A stretch of DNA of 64,000 bases from Phytopythium helicoides (Eukaryota; Oomycota; Peronosporomycetes; Pythiales; Pythiaceae), in assembly GCA_024867545.1 (NCBI GenBank), contig JANFNE010000031.1, positions 620,001 to 684,000 on the forward strand, written 5' to 3'. Every line of letters begins with the position of its first letter. Within the stretch, counting starts at the first letter, position 1. Position numbers and translations under genes: made by a program. The notes under the pieces were generated by a model. That model saw nothing but the letters and a program-made list of their open reading frames with translations. It did not search any database and was not told the origin of the DNA. Shown piece after piece: positions 54,583 through 64,000 of this stretch.

Positions 54583-55644
54583 ATGTCGACCAACACCAAG
54601 ATGACCTACCAATTCCTCGGTGACTCTGGGCTCCTAGTCTCCAAGCTCGCGCTCGGATCATGGATGATTGCAAACCCCAACCAAACCGCCGACGCTTGGT
54701 ATGAGATCGTCAAGACGGCGTACGCGCATGGCATCAACTTCTTCGACACCGCCGAGAACTACGATGACGGCAACGCAGAGGTGCTGCTCGGCAGTGCCAT
54801 CAAGAAGGGCATTCAAGACGGCTTGTGGGAGCGTGAAGACCTCGTCATCAGTACCAAGCTATGCAACGGGACCAAGGGCTTCAACGCCTTCGCCCCCGGT
54901 CCCAACGGCCAGGGTCTCAGCCGCAAACACCTCATCGAGGGAATGAAGACCTCGCTCAAGAAGCTTCAGCTCGAGAATGTCGACGTGCTCTTCTGCCATC
55001 GACCTGACAAGTGCACGCCGATCGAGGAAGTGGTCCGAGCCATGAACTTCATCATCGACCAGGGGTGGACGTTCTACTGGGGAACCAGCGAGTGGCCTCC
55101 TGCCGACATCCAGGAGGCTTGCGCCATTGCGGATCGTCTCGGACTCGTGCGACCCATCGTCGAGCAGCCACAGTACAACCTGCTCGAGCGGTCGAAGGTG
55201 GAATTCCAGTACGCCGATCTCATCAAGACGCGCAAGCTCGGTCTCACTGTCTGGTCGCCTCTCTACAGCGGTGTTCTGACTGGCAAGTACAACAACGACA
55301 CCTCGCCGGCGGACTCGCGCCTTACGACCAACCAGACGTTCCGATCGTTCATGCCCGACCTAGACGAGAAGGTCGCCATTGTGCGTCAGCTTGCTCCCAT
55401 CGCTACCAGACTCGGCTGCACGCTCGCTCAGCTTGCCATCGCCTGGTGCGTCTCGAACGAGAACGTCTCGAGCGTCCTGCTTGGTGCACGCAACTCGGCG
55501 CAGCTGGAGGAGACGGTCAAGGCGCTGTCGGTGGTGGACAAGTTGACGCCCGAGGTCAAGGCCGAGATTGACGCGATTGTGCAGTTCAAGCCGAAGCTGT
55601 GGGAACCCGACTTCTTCTACGCTATTCGCGAGCGCTTCCTCTAG
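54583..55644 (+). CDS. Aldo-keto reductase, Kv-beta (AKR6) type, copy 2
   Basis: Same 353-aa enzyme as copy 1, with the same catalytic residues (Asp55, Tyr60, Lys92, His139). It differs at Gln10 in place of Arg (MTYQFLG) and Thr in TTNQTFRSF. Promoter initiator TCATTCC at 54505. Intact. Confidence 0.92.
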   Translation: MSTNTKMTYQFLGDSGLLVSKLALGSWMIANPNQTADAWYEIVKTAYAHGINFFDTAENYDDGNAEVLLGSAIKKGIQDGLWEREDLVISTKLCNGTKGFNAFAPGPNGQGLSRKHLIEGMKTSLKKLQLENVDVLFCHRPDKCTPIEEVVRAMNFIIDQGWTFYWGTSEWPPADIQEACAIADRLGLVRPIVEQPQYNLLERSKVEFQYADLIKTRKLGLTVWSPLYSGVLTGKYNNDTSPADSRLTTNQTFRSFMPDLDEKVAIVRQLAPIATRLGCTLAQLAIAWCVSNENVSSVLLGARNSAQLEETVKALSVVDKLTPEVKAEIDAIVQFKPKLWEPDFFYAIRERFL

Positions 55645-56282
55645 GGGGAATGCAATGTTCATACGGTGACCCCAGATACAGAAGGGTGTTTGCTGGTTTT
55701 AGCTCGCTTTCTTGAGGTCTGCCTTTCATGTCTTTCTTTCTTTCTTTTTTCAGATGATAATGCACTGAGGTTCATTCCGAAAAGAAAAGAAACACAGTCT
55801 AGCTTTCGCATTGACAGAGTGCTGTCTGGTGTCGCGACATGGAAGGAGGATGATAATCCTGAGTGGATCGGATGAGTGACCACATTGTGACATCAGCTAT
55901 GGTTGTTCGGGCTCATCCTGGTCTTTCTCAGCCCAGAAACGCGATTGCTCATAGGGTAGATGTTGCAATAGGAGCAGTTCATTCAAGACCTCCTACGTCG
56001 GCCTCAAGTATCATTAGACTTGGGTCAATAAGTTCGGCCTCATGGCTCGCCTTCGGTGTTAATCCACCAACTCTTATCCCTGAGCTGCCTAGGGGGCCAT
56101 TTCTACGCGAGAACCCCAGCCTGGCTCCTAATCGATGAATGATGTGCTGCTGCCCCCAACGCGCGATCGAATGAGAAACACAAAATGCCGCGCACGAAAT
56201 AAACAAGGTGCAAGTGACCCCAAAAAGATAAATCTGCTTTGAAGGGCTCCTAATGATGTATCGAATCATGTTCTCACACAAC
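55645..56282. other. Intergenic, AKR copy 2 to M24
   Basis: Copy of 48586-49223. No gene seen. Confidence 0.5.
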
Positions 56283-57593
56283 TCACTGGTGATGGTAGAC
56301 TTGCTCTAGCACGGAGGACATCGTTACATCTCCCCATCTCCCAAGTAATTCGCGAAGAGTGTGTTCCACCAAGGGAGGCGTCGAAGTTTCGGTGCGATGC
56401 TGCTTCCACATACACGAGCGCGTCCACACTACAACGCTCTCGTCGTCTTCACGTCCGGTTACTGGGTTGAACTGTTTCTGCGTATGCATGCGAACAGTGA
56501 GCACCGCAGTAACGTCGTGCCGAATGCAGTGGTGTGGCCGATACGGATACAACGCATCCGTATCAACGAAGTCGGCAGTAAACACGCCAAAAGGCCCACC
56601 GCCTCCATATTCGTCGCTTCGATGCGTGAATTCTTGGAATGTGACAGTGTTAATCTCTAGTGGAATACCACACGACGTGGATGCCTCATATCGGCTCTGC
56701 TGGATCCCGTCGACACCGTAGTCAATTTCATCGCGGGTTGTAATTTCTCCCAGCACGTCCGTTACACGCATCTCCAGGTTCGAGCAACATGCGATAATCG
56801 CGTCGTAGACTTGACGAGCGGAAACCTTCGAAGAGTCAAAGGGCGTTTGATCAAAATGAAGAGCATAATAGTCTCCTCCTTCAAGCAAGTAGCGAGAGGT
56901 CTCTGAAAATGGACGAAACGGGTCCAGGAAGCGAGTGCGCTCGGTCAGATAAGCCAGAGCAGAGTGAATCTTCTTCCGCTTGGCAACAACAAGTGCCTCA
57001 CGGCGATGCACAGGGTCTTCGCCGAGACAGATGGTCACCTCGTGCGGAACGGCTTCTTGCGCACTCTGCGACGTCAGTGCGGACACAATCAGCCAAACCA
57101 TTGTCGCCACAGGGATGCACAGATATGTAGACGCACCACGAAGCCGGAGACGGCGGACTGAACATTGACGAGCAAGAGCTGCTGCATCCTCACGGCGTCC
57201 CGCAGCAGCGACGTCTGGAGCTCCTGCTGCAGCAAACTCGGTGGCTGCTGTCTCTCGGCGTTCTGCAATTGCTGCAGCTTAATCTGCAGCTGCTCGAGTT
57301 CCTTCATCAGCCTCTCCTTCTCCTCCTGAGGCGTTGCTCACGTGTCACCTCTCCTCTTTGCGCACTTCTCCGCTTTAATCGACAAACCTCCGCACCTTGC
57401 GCAAGACGTACGTGTGCTTGGTTCTCTGCTTGGGGCTCTCGCCGGTCTGGGCCGTGGGAGATGAGTCTCCGCCGTCCGTCGAGCCGGAGCCCACTCTCGT
57501 CATTTCCACGTCGTCGTCGCGCATTTCGTCGCTCAGGAAATGCCGTTCTGACCTCCACGGTCTCCAGTTCCTCCTTGTTCCTTTCAAACACAT
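56283..57593 (-). CDS. M24: M96-like protein in tandem unit 2
   Basis: Complement of 56283-57065, 57137-57325, 57396-57593 (389 aa), offset 7,059 bp from M23. The predicted product is the same as M23, including the lost family start codon. It has the same uncertainty over the true N-terminus. Confidence 0.85.
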
Positions 57594-58029
57594 GGTACCG
57601 GTTCTAGTACCGGTAAGTGAACATTCGAATGTTTGCAGGGTTGAAGAAGTTGGTGCAGCAATGCACTTGCTGTGAGCATTCCTTACTGCGCTTCAGGTTC
57701 ATTTGGCGAGCTGGCGAAAGTTGGTGAGGCCTCATGTGCTGCATTGCGCGTTGGCGTTACTGCCCAAGCTTGGAGGGGGGGGGGATTAAGATGATAGTTT
57801 AGAAACTGACTTTTCAACGAGCCGCTAAAGCTATAGCCGCGGAAAAGCAGCAAAGTTATAAAGTGATTGTAATCAAAGGAGATACTGGCGCGCCGAGGGA
57901 GTCTGTACGAATCAGTGAGGAAATCGTTGACGTTTGTTGTCCGTGACCGACAACAGTGCATGTACGTTGCATACACGAGCGGAATCTTTAGTTAAAGACC
58001 CGTTGCCCAAAAGACTACCTACGCAGCAC
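57594..58029. other. Intergenic, M24 to reductase copy 2
   Basis: Contains the uninterrupted version (57619/57620) of the site that carries the 2.15-kb insertion in unit 1. No gene. Confidence 0.6.
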
Positions 58030-59102
58030 TCACAACGTGGCGCGGTTGTGCGGCACCTCATAGTCAATAAAAGGACCCTGCGCAATGGGCGAATCCGGGT
58101 GGTGGTTGCGGGGTCCCACCCTGAGGTGGTCCCAGCATACAGTCGCCTTAAGCGCCGGAGTCTGGTACAGGTCCCGCAGGTAGTTCACGATGTTCTCGTG
58201 CTGGGTCAGTCTCGCGTGGTTCTCCTTCGTCAAACTCACGTCCAGACGGATGAGAGTGTGGAACACGCGGACGTCCGCCTCCGTGATGCTATCGCCGACG
58301 AGGTAGCGCTTAGTAGCCAACAGAGCATCGAACTTCTCGAGAGCAACACGACCTCGGTCCTCAGCTGCCTTCTTGGCCTCCTCGTCCTTGGCGAAGAGGG
58401 CCCCGAAGTAGCCAGCGCCGAGCTCGGCAACGATACCGTCATTGACCTCGTTAAGCTCCTTCTCGAGGTCAGCTGGCACAAGGTCCAAGTCCGACGGCAC
58501 CAGCTCGCGGAATCCCGTGTTCAGCATGCGAAGAATGTCCGCAGACTCGTTCGACACGATCGCCCGCTTCTTCGTGTCCCATAGGATCGGCACTGTATAG
58601 CGACGCGGCTCCTTGTCCACCAACTCGTACAGATCGCGCACGTAGCGCACATGGTTCACCGTGTCCGGGATGCAGCCATCCGTCGAGTACGTCTCGCCGT
58701 TGACAGCCGTGAGCGTGGGCTCCGTCGCAGGGTCCATGAACGTCCATCCGAGATGTGAGTCCTCCGGGTCGTTTGGCTTGGTCTTGTTGAAAATGGGGTG
58801 AGCAACCGAGAGGCCAATGACATCCTCGAGGCCCTTGAGGTTGCGAGCAGAGAGAGAGCTCGGGAGGCGAACGGGCAAGTATAGGCGACGTAGAGGTGGT
58901 AGCGACCAACTTCAGCTGGGAACTCAGCATCAGCTTCAGGTTTGATGTACGAGCGGTAAGGGGCTGCCATGGTGGAGAGAAGGTGATTGGGCTGGAGCTT
59001 GAGACGGCGGGAAGCTGCCAAATTGGCGAGTGGGCGAGCGAAGAGGAGGCTCATGAGCAAGCAAAACTGCAAGTAAAGACCAAAGCGAGGATCTCGCGGC
59101 AT
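58030..59102 (-). pseudogene. Glutathionyl-hydroquinone reductase-like, frameshifted, copy 2
   Basis: Same as 53125-54197 at offset 4,905 bp, including the same CT-run frame break (58849-58858). The two coding segments, before and after the break, are otherwise well preserved. Confidence 0.78.
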
Positions 59103-59487
59103 GGTCGAGCGAGAATGGAGCGGCAACGGATAAGTCCACATACAGTAATCGGAACAATCGTTCGCTGGCGAGCGTCGACGATTACGGGGATTACGGAGCC
59201 ACTGTCCTGAATGGTGAGCCCTCACAGTACCGGTACTACTGCTCCCCGATAACCTACATTTCAGTATGACAAATCACATCACCAATTCGACCTGCCTGGG
59301 TGATCATCAGCTACAGTGTGTACTACAAGGTCAGACAACCACCTGGGATAGGCGTGCGCGTTCCAACACCAACACTTGGTCTCGCACACAAACAAGTCTC
59401 GGCAAGATCTCATTCCTCAACTCGCTTCGAAGAGCACAAGCCACTTCTCTCTTTCTCTCCTCTCCTCCCCTCCTCTGCTCGCCAGCC
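59103..59487. promoter_or_regulatory. Divergent promoter region, reductase / AKR copy 3
   Basis: Copy of 54198-54582 with the same initiators (plus-strand TCATTCC at 59410). Confidence 0.55.
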
Positions 59488-60549
59488 ATGTCGACCAACA
59501 CCAAGATGACCTACCGATTCCTCGGTGACTCTGGGCTCCTAGTCTCCAAGCTCGCGCTCGGATCATGGATGATTGCAAACCCCAACCAAACCGCCGACGC
59601 TTGGTATGAGATCGTCAAGACGGCGTACGCGCATGGCATCAACTTCTTCGACACCGCCGAGAACTACGATGACGGCAACGCAGAGGTGCTGCTCGGCAGT
59701 GCCATCAAGAAGGGCATTCAAGACGGCTTGTGGGAGCGTGAAGACCTCGTCATCAGTACCAAGCTATGCAACGGGACCAAGGGCTTCAACGCCTTCGCCC
59801 CCGGTCCCAACGGCCAGGGTCTCAGCCGCAAACACCTCATCGAGGGAATGAAGACCTCGCTCAAGAAGCTTCAGCTCGAGAATGTCGACGTGCTCTTCTG
59901 CCATCGACCTGACAAGTGCACGCCGATCGAGGAAGTGGTCCGAGCCATGAACTTCATCATCGACCAGGGGTGGACGTTCTACTGGGGAACCAGCGAGTGG
60001 CCTCCTGCCGACATCCAGGAGGCTTGCGCCATTGCGGATCGTCTCGGACTCGTGCGACCCATCGTCGAGCAGCCACAGTACAACCTGCTCGAGCGGTCGA
60101 AGGTGGAATTCCAGTACGCCGATCTCATCAAGACGCGCAAGCTCGGTCTCACTGTCTGGTCGCCTCTCTACAGCGGTGTTCTGACTGGCAAGTACAACAA
60201 CGACACCTCGCCGGCGGACTCGCGCCTTACGACCAACCAGACGTTCCGATCGTTCATGCCCGACCTAGACGAGAAGGTCGCCATTGTGCGTCAGCTTGCT
60301 CCCATCGCTACCAGACTCGGCTGCACGCTCGCTCAGCTTGTCATCGCCTGGTGCGTCTCGAACGAGAACGTCTCGAGCGTCCTGCTTGGTGCACGCAACT
60401 CGGCGCAGCTGGAGGAGACGGTCAAGGCGCTGTCGGTGGTGGACAAGTTGACGCCCGAGGTCAAGGCCGAGATTGACGCGATTGTGCAGTTCAAGCCGAA
60501 GCTGTGGGAACCCGACTTCTTCTACGCTATTCGCGAGCGCTTCCTCTAG
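59488..60549 (+). CDS. Aldo-keto reductase, Kv-beta (AKR6) type, copy 3
   Basis: Same enzyme as copies 1 and 2, with Arg10 as in copy 1, Thr in TTNQTFRSF as in copy 2, and a private Ala-to-Val change in LAQLVIAWC. The coding region is complete. Only 116 bp of the unit follow the stop codon before foreign sequence begins at about 60665, so its 3' processing signals may differ from the other copies. Confidence 0.92.
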   Translation: MSTNTKMTYRFLGDSGLLVSKLALGSWMIANPNQTADAWYEIVKTAYAHGINFFDTAENYDDGNAEVLLGSAIKKGIQDGLWEREDLVISTKLCNGTKGFNAFAPGPNGQGLSRKHLIEGMKTSLKKLQLENVDVLFCHRPDKCTPIEEVVRAMNFIIDQGWTFYWGTSEWPPADIQEACAIADRLGLVRPIVEQPQYNLLERSKVEFQYADLIKTRKLGLTVWSPLYSGVLTGKYNNDTSPADSRLTTNQTFRSFMPDLDEKVAIVRQLAPIATRLGCTLAQLVIAWCVSNENVSSVLLGARNSAQLEETVKALSVVDKLTPEVKAEIDAIVQFKPKLWEPDFFYAIRERFL

Positions 60550-61072
60550 GGGGAATGCAATGTTCATACGGTGACCCCAGATACAGAAGGGTGTTTGCTG
60601 GTTTTAGCTCGCTTTCTTGAGGTCTGCCTTTCATGTCTTTCTTTCTTTCTTTCTTTTTTTCAGATTCGCAGTTCGTTAGAACTGTTAGCAGTTCGTTAGA
60701 ACTGTCGTTGGGCCCTTTTTCAGGAAGTTGCGCGAAGGCTGTGTGTCATCGAACGACGTTCGCACCACACGACTAGAGCGCCTCATGTACTTCTGGGCAA
60801 CAACACACCCATGAATACGATTGGCTTGCTATTTGTATTTGTGTGGTTCCGTGGGAACAGTCGCGGTGAAGGAGGAGAGTGAGGAGGAGGAGGAAGAAGA
60901 GGAGGAGGTGGCGGCGACTGCCGCCTCCGAGCTCTGACAAGGTCTGCAGACAGCCATACTTCCCTCACAAGTGACCGCGCCCGGCAGCCAGAAGGCGCAC
61001 ACGCAGCGTACGATGCACGAAACGACACGCTGTTTTGCATTGCTGAAGGTTTTGGTTTGCTACGTGACGCTA
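60550..61072. other. 3' end region of the Helitron-type element
   Basis: Unit 3 homology ends at 60661-60665 (CAGAT). From there to the helicase stop codon is presumably the element's 3' untranslated end. It includes the hairpins at 60669-60704 and a GGA-rich purine tract at 60868-60915. No other gene. Confidence 0.5.
60669..60704 (-). repeat. Tandem hairpins at element end
   Basis: CAGTTCGTTAGAACTG occurs twice with a 20-bp period (60669-60684 and 60689-60704). Each is a perfect 6-bp stem with a GTTA loop. A hairpin a few bases inside the 3' end is typical of Helitrons and Helentrons. A canonical CTRR-T end is not clear here. Confidence 0.65.
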
Positions 61073-64000
61073 CTATGATACCGCTGCTGCATTTGTAGCT
61101 GGCAGCGGCTGAAATCGTGCAAGGGTGATATCGCTGAGGCTGTTGAGCCGTTTTTCTTCGTCTAGTGCGCTTGGAGGCGGCCTTGACCACCGTACAAGCT
61201 CAGGGGTAAAAGGTTTTAACGCTAAAAATGCTTTCCGTGAGGTAACACGCGAGACCAGCAGATACGTCTGCTGCGGTTTGTTCACGGCGTTTTGCTTAGA
61301 TCGCCAGTCGACGACAACCATCGAGTCCAGTGTTTCGCCCTGAATTTTGTAGATCGTCGAGCCCACCGCACACACAAATGGCAGCTGTTGGGGCTTCACC
61401 GTGATTGCGCGTGGGCTCCCGTCTGGCGCCCTCGGAAGCGAGATCTTCGTCTTCATGTACGCTTCTGTCGAGAAGAATACGGGGAAGAGGTCGGGATCGA
61501 CCCCAGGTTGAATAGCAACGGCGCGTGGTCGAGGGAGGCGGAGAATGGCATACTCCGGTGCTCTGCTGGGGATCTGCACGATGGTGCTCGAAGAGCCATC
61601 TCGGACCAGGCGGAAAGTGGTGCCGACAGGGAAGTGCACGGACTCAAGGGTACCCAGCGTGCCGTTGGCTACACCCTTGGCCGTAGCCACATTCTGGGTC
61701 ACTTGCACCGGCATGCCTTCAATGAGGTCGAGGTACGGTGCCATTCGCCCAAATTTGTTGTCCGGAAGACTCATTATGTAGCGTAGGTCGCTGTGACTAA
61801 GGTCATTCAACGCGCCCTTGAAGTTTGCTGTAACTCGCACGGGAAACACGCTGCTGGGCAGCAAACTTGCTGTTTCGGCGACAAATGAATTGTTTATGGC
61901 GAGGCGCGTTGCGTTCTCCGGAGTCACAAAGACCGTGTCTGCCCCTATTGCGGCGCGCAGCTCAGCTTGGTGCTGACTACGATCATTTTGCTCTTGTGGG
62001 TCGTGCTCTTGGTGAAGGACTCGACTGTTGACGAGTTCTACAAACTCGGGGGTCCACTGACCAAGTCGAGCTAATTGACATCCGTTTCCCCACTCCGGAT
62101 CGCTTCGGAAACGTACCGACTCGTCTAGAATAATAACGGTGGCAAACTCCCGCCAGAGTTGAAAGCCCTCAATATCTGTGGTACTCGCCTTGAGCTTGCA
62201 AGTCGGGTCAACGTATACTGGGTCAGCATTCACCGGAGGCATTTGTAAGAAATCGCCAACCAACACGATGTGCACGCCCCCAAACGGGACACCGAGCACC
62301 TGGGTATATCGGCGAAGCAGCTTGTTGAGCCTCAAGAACTCGGACTTACTCATCATGGAAACCTCGTCGATGACGAGGAGATCGAGAGCGTTGAATTTTT
62401 TGTCGCGAATGGCGTGCTCGACGCGTTTTAAGAAGCTTGCCAGTGTCCTTCCACCGATCAATGTGGCTGCTTTACCCGTGAGTGCTGCCTTTATGATAGA
62501 ATCGTCGTGATGCCAGCTGCTGCAAAACGCGTCGACGGCATCTATCACTCTGCTTTTACCTGTACCACCCGGACCTCCTAAGAACATTAGCAGCTGGTCG
62601 CCGCGGAGCCGCGATTCAAAGTTGGCTACGCGATAGCTTTGGTCGCTGGCTTCCGCTCCATCCAGCTCTTGGTGCAGAAAACGCCGAAGTAGTGATCTGG
62701 CGATGATAGTGAACGCTGCATGCTGGCGCTTGTTGAGAGTAAAGGCTTTGGAAACGCAGCCAATCGTTGCGTAAGGATTCAGCGGCCGATCTGTCTGCGG
62801 AGGTTGTGATGGAGGTGTCCACGGGCTGTACGACTCCAACTCTCTTGCGAAAAGTTCAACTACTCGGGTTGGCTGCTCGTCGTGCGTCTCGGTAAGCTGC
62901 TGTTCTGGTTCCGCAACGTCGTTTAATGTATTTCTGACAAATTGTTGTAGTTGAGCCAGTGAGAAAGTCAACGCCCGGCTGCGGCCGCGCACGTCTTCGT
63001 TAGATATGGCGGTGCATTGAGCACACCCGCCCAGCAAGTCTTGATATGCTGTGCTTATGCAAGAAGGCGTTGCATTGGGAAAGACCGGCAAGGATGATGT
63101 GTCAGCGTCAAACATGGTTGCATTCCTATCATCAATGTCAGCATCGTCAAAAAGACCAAAAAAATCGTCGGCTTGTGAGATTTGAGCAGCCTCGCCCGAG
63201 TCAATTCTGTTGAGCGCCGCGTCAACTTCACCGCGAGTCCCAGTTATTGCTTCGCTATCGGCTTCAAACTGTACTTCATCAGCGTTGGTGTTGTTGCACT
63301 CTTTCGCCTGCTTTGCCGCCATGAAGTAGTCATCCATGTTGGACATTATTTCTCGGATGAAGCTTGTCCGTGTGGACACCCATCGTGTGTACTGGTCTAT
63401 CCAGCAGTCCTCGCTCGACGGATCGGGAACCAAATCCTTGGCGTCTCGGAACGGTTTGAATAGCGTCAGAGCGCATTGGCTACGCTTGACAACTATCGCC
63501 CGAGGTGATGCAGAATCTACGTAAGGCATGCGTATGCCAGCGATAACGGGCACTACATCACTCGTGTGCCTTCCGACGCAGTGTGAGGCAAATAGTGGGT
63601 GATCTGGTTTGAACAAGGCTGTGTCTGCGGTCTGTTCTGATCGCTTTCGCCGGAAATGCCTCATGGTAAACTCATACAATGAAAGCAAGTGCAGATTTGC
63701 AGGTCGGAAGCGATAATCGTCAAGAAAAGACGCAGCTCGAAAGCAGCCGCTGTGTTCGCGAAGCTCAACGAGGGTACACGAGTGTGCTGCTCGCTCTATC
63801 AGTTCTTGTAGGATATTTCGAAGCGGCAGTGTTGTGCAAGGCGAGCTCATGTATGCACATGAGCCGCGAAAAATGTACAATGCAGCAAGTGGTCCGGCAA
63901 TCTCACGGCGATTGCTGATTGCGAACAACATGGATGCAACACGTCTACGTCCAACGTTTGCACGAGCCACGTCTACACTCTGGTCGCGCAGCTCCCGCAG
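61073..64000 (-). CDS. Helitron-type Rep/helicase, partial
   Basis: Minus-strand frame open from the window edge to the stop at 61073 (about 975 residues seen; the N-terminus lies outside). The visible part starts in the Helitron-like Rep-associated region (ISNRREIAGPLAALYIFRG). It continues to a PIF1-type superfamily 1B helicase: Walker A GGPGGTGKS at about 62552-62578, Walker B LLVIDEVSMM, LVGDFLQMPPV, an ILDESVRFRSDPEW segment, and the late motifs TIYKIQGETLDSMVV and VSRVTSRKAFLAL. Such proteins drive rolling-circle transposition. The HUH endonuclease motifs would be off the right edge. No frameshift is visible, so the element could be recently active. Confidence 0.88.
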   Translation of the reverse strand: MRELRDQSVDVARANVGRRRVASMLFAISNRREIAGPLAALYIFRGSCAYMSSPCTTLPLRNILQELIERAAHSCTLVELREHSGCFRAASFLDDYRFRPANLHLLSLYEFTMRHFRRKRSEQTADTALFKPDHPLFASHCVGRHTSDVVPVIAGIRMPYVDSASPRAIVVKRSQCALTLFKPFRDAKDLVPDPSSEDCWIDQYTRWVSTRTSFIREIMSNMDDYFMAAKQAKECNNTNADEVQFEADSEAITGTRGEVDAALNRIDSGEAAQISQADDFFGLFDDADIDDRNATMFDADTSSLPVFPNATPSCISTAYQDLLGGCAQCTAISNEDVRGRSRALTFSLAQLQQFVRNTLNDVAEPEQQLTETHDEQPTRVVELFARELESYSPWTPPSQPPQTDRPLNPYATIGCVSKAFTLNKRQHAAFTIIARSLLRRFLHQELDGAEASDQSYRVANFESRLRGDQLLMFLGGPGGTGKSRVIDAVDAFCSSWHHDDSIIKAALTGKAATLIGGRTLASFLKRVEHAIRDKKFNALDLLVIDEVSMMSKSEFLRLNKLLRRYTQVLGVPFGGVHIVLVGDFLQMPPVNADPVYVDPTCKLKASTTDIEGFQLWREFATVIILDESVRFRSDPEWGNGCQLARLGQWTPEFVELVNSRVLHQEHDPQEQNDRSQHQAELRAAIGADTVFVTPENATRLAINNSFVAETASLLPSSVFPVRVTANFKGALNDLSHSDLRYIMSLPDNKFGRMAPYLDLIEGMPVQVTQNVATAKGVANGTLGTLESVHFPVGTTFRLVRDGSSSTIVQIPSRAPEYAILRLPRPRAVAIQPGVDPDLFPVFFSTEAYMKTKISLPRAPDGSPRAITVKPQQLPFVCAVGSTIYKIQGETLDSMVVVDWRSKQNAVNKPQQTYLLVSRVTSRKAFLALKPFTPELVRWSRPPPSALDEEKRLNSLSDITLARFQPLPATNAAAVS

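Larger units (their letters stand above)
54240..57619. repeat. Tandem unit 2, AKR to M24
   Basis: Second copy of 47180-50560, continuing without the insertion into 57620-59144. Full unit length is about 4,905 bp, the distance to unit 3. Confidence 0.92.

Noticed and set aside
61125..63918. Plus-strand ORFs opposite the helicase
   Set aside because: Shadows of the long minus-strand helicase frame.

Overview
The window looks like the nuclear genome of an oomycete, most likely Phytophthora or a close relative. Short GT-AG introns of about 55-95 bp interrupt genes at conserved positions. Several genes have good matches to the oomycete core promoter (GCTCATTYYNCAWTTT, or the YCAYTYY initiator alone) just upstream. 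The dominant protein family is one I associate with stramenopile pathogens: a basic KPTYxxRK motif, a short coiled coil, and a START-like C-terminal domain, usually annotated in Phytophthora as M96 mating-specific protein family. That family name comes from memory and should be confirmed by a search.

Layout. From 1 to 41.3 kb there are 21 M96-like genes (labelled M1-M21 here): M1-M20 on the plus strand, M21 on the minus strand. Nearly all have three exons: a variable Ser/Asp-rich N-terminus ending in the RK motif, a coiled-coil exon, and the large domain exon. The array has been reshuffled by duplication and intragenic recombination. A block of about 10 kb (3152-13701) is repeated at 14658-24585 with two compensating intragenic deletions. 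A second block (about 8.5-11.3 kb) is repeated at 31.6-34.4 kb, and M4 has a third copy at 24.9-26.1 kb. M18 carries a premature stop. M20 and M21, at the end of the array, are divergent and lack the first intron.

From 41.5 to 45.8 kb there is an apparently perfect inverted repeat (two 2030-bp arms, 219-bp spacer). Each arm carries a complete quinone oxidoreductase-like dehydrogenase gene. After one more M96-like gene (M22, minus), 47.2-60.7 kb is a tandem array with a unit of about 4.9 kb: an aldo-keto reductase of the Kv-beta type (plus), an M96-like gene (minus), and a glutathionyl-hydroquinone reductase-like gene (minus) that is frameshifted in both copies. The first unit carries an extra insertion of about 2.15 kb with 15-bp inverted termini. 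The third unit is cut off at 60665, where a Helitron-type element begins; its PIF1-like helicase reading frame (minus) runs off the right edge.

How the parts relate. The M96-like proteins look like regulatory or ligand-binding proteins encoded in a rapidly recombining cluster. The dehydrogenase, aldo-keto reductase and hydroquinone reductase are all redox enzymes acting on quinones or carbonyls, but a shared pathway is only an inference. No tRNA, rRNA, CRISPR array or bacterial-type operon was seen.
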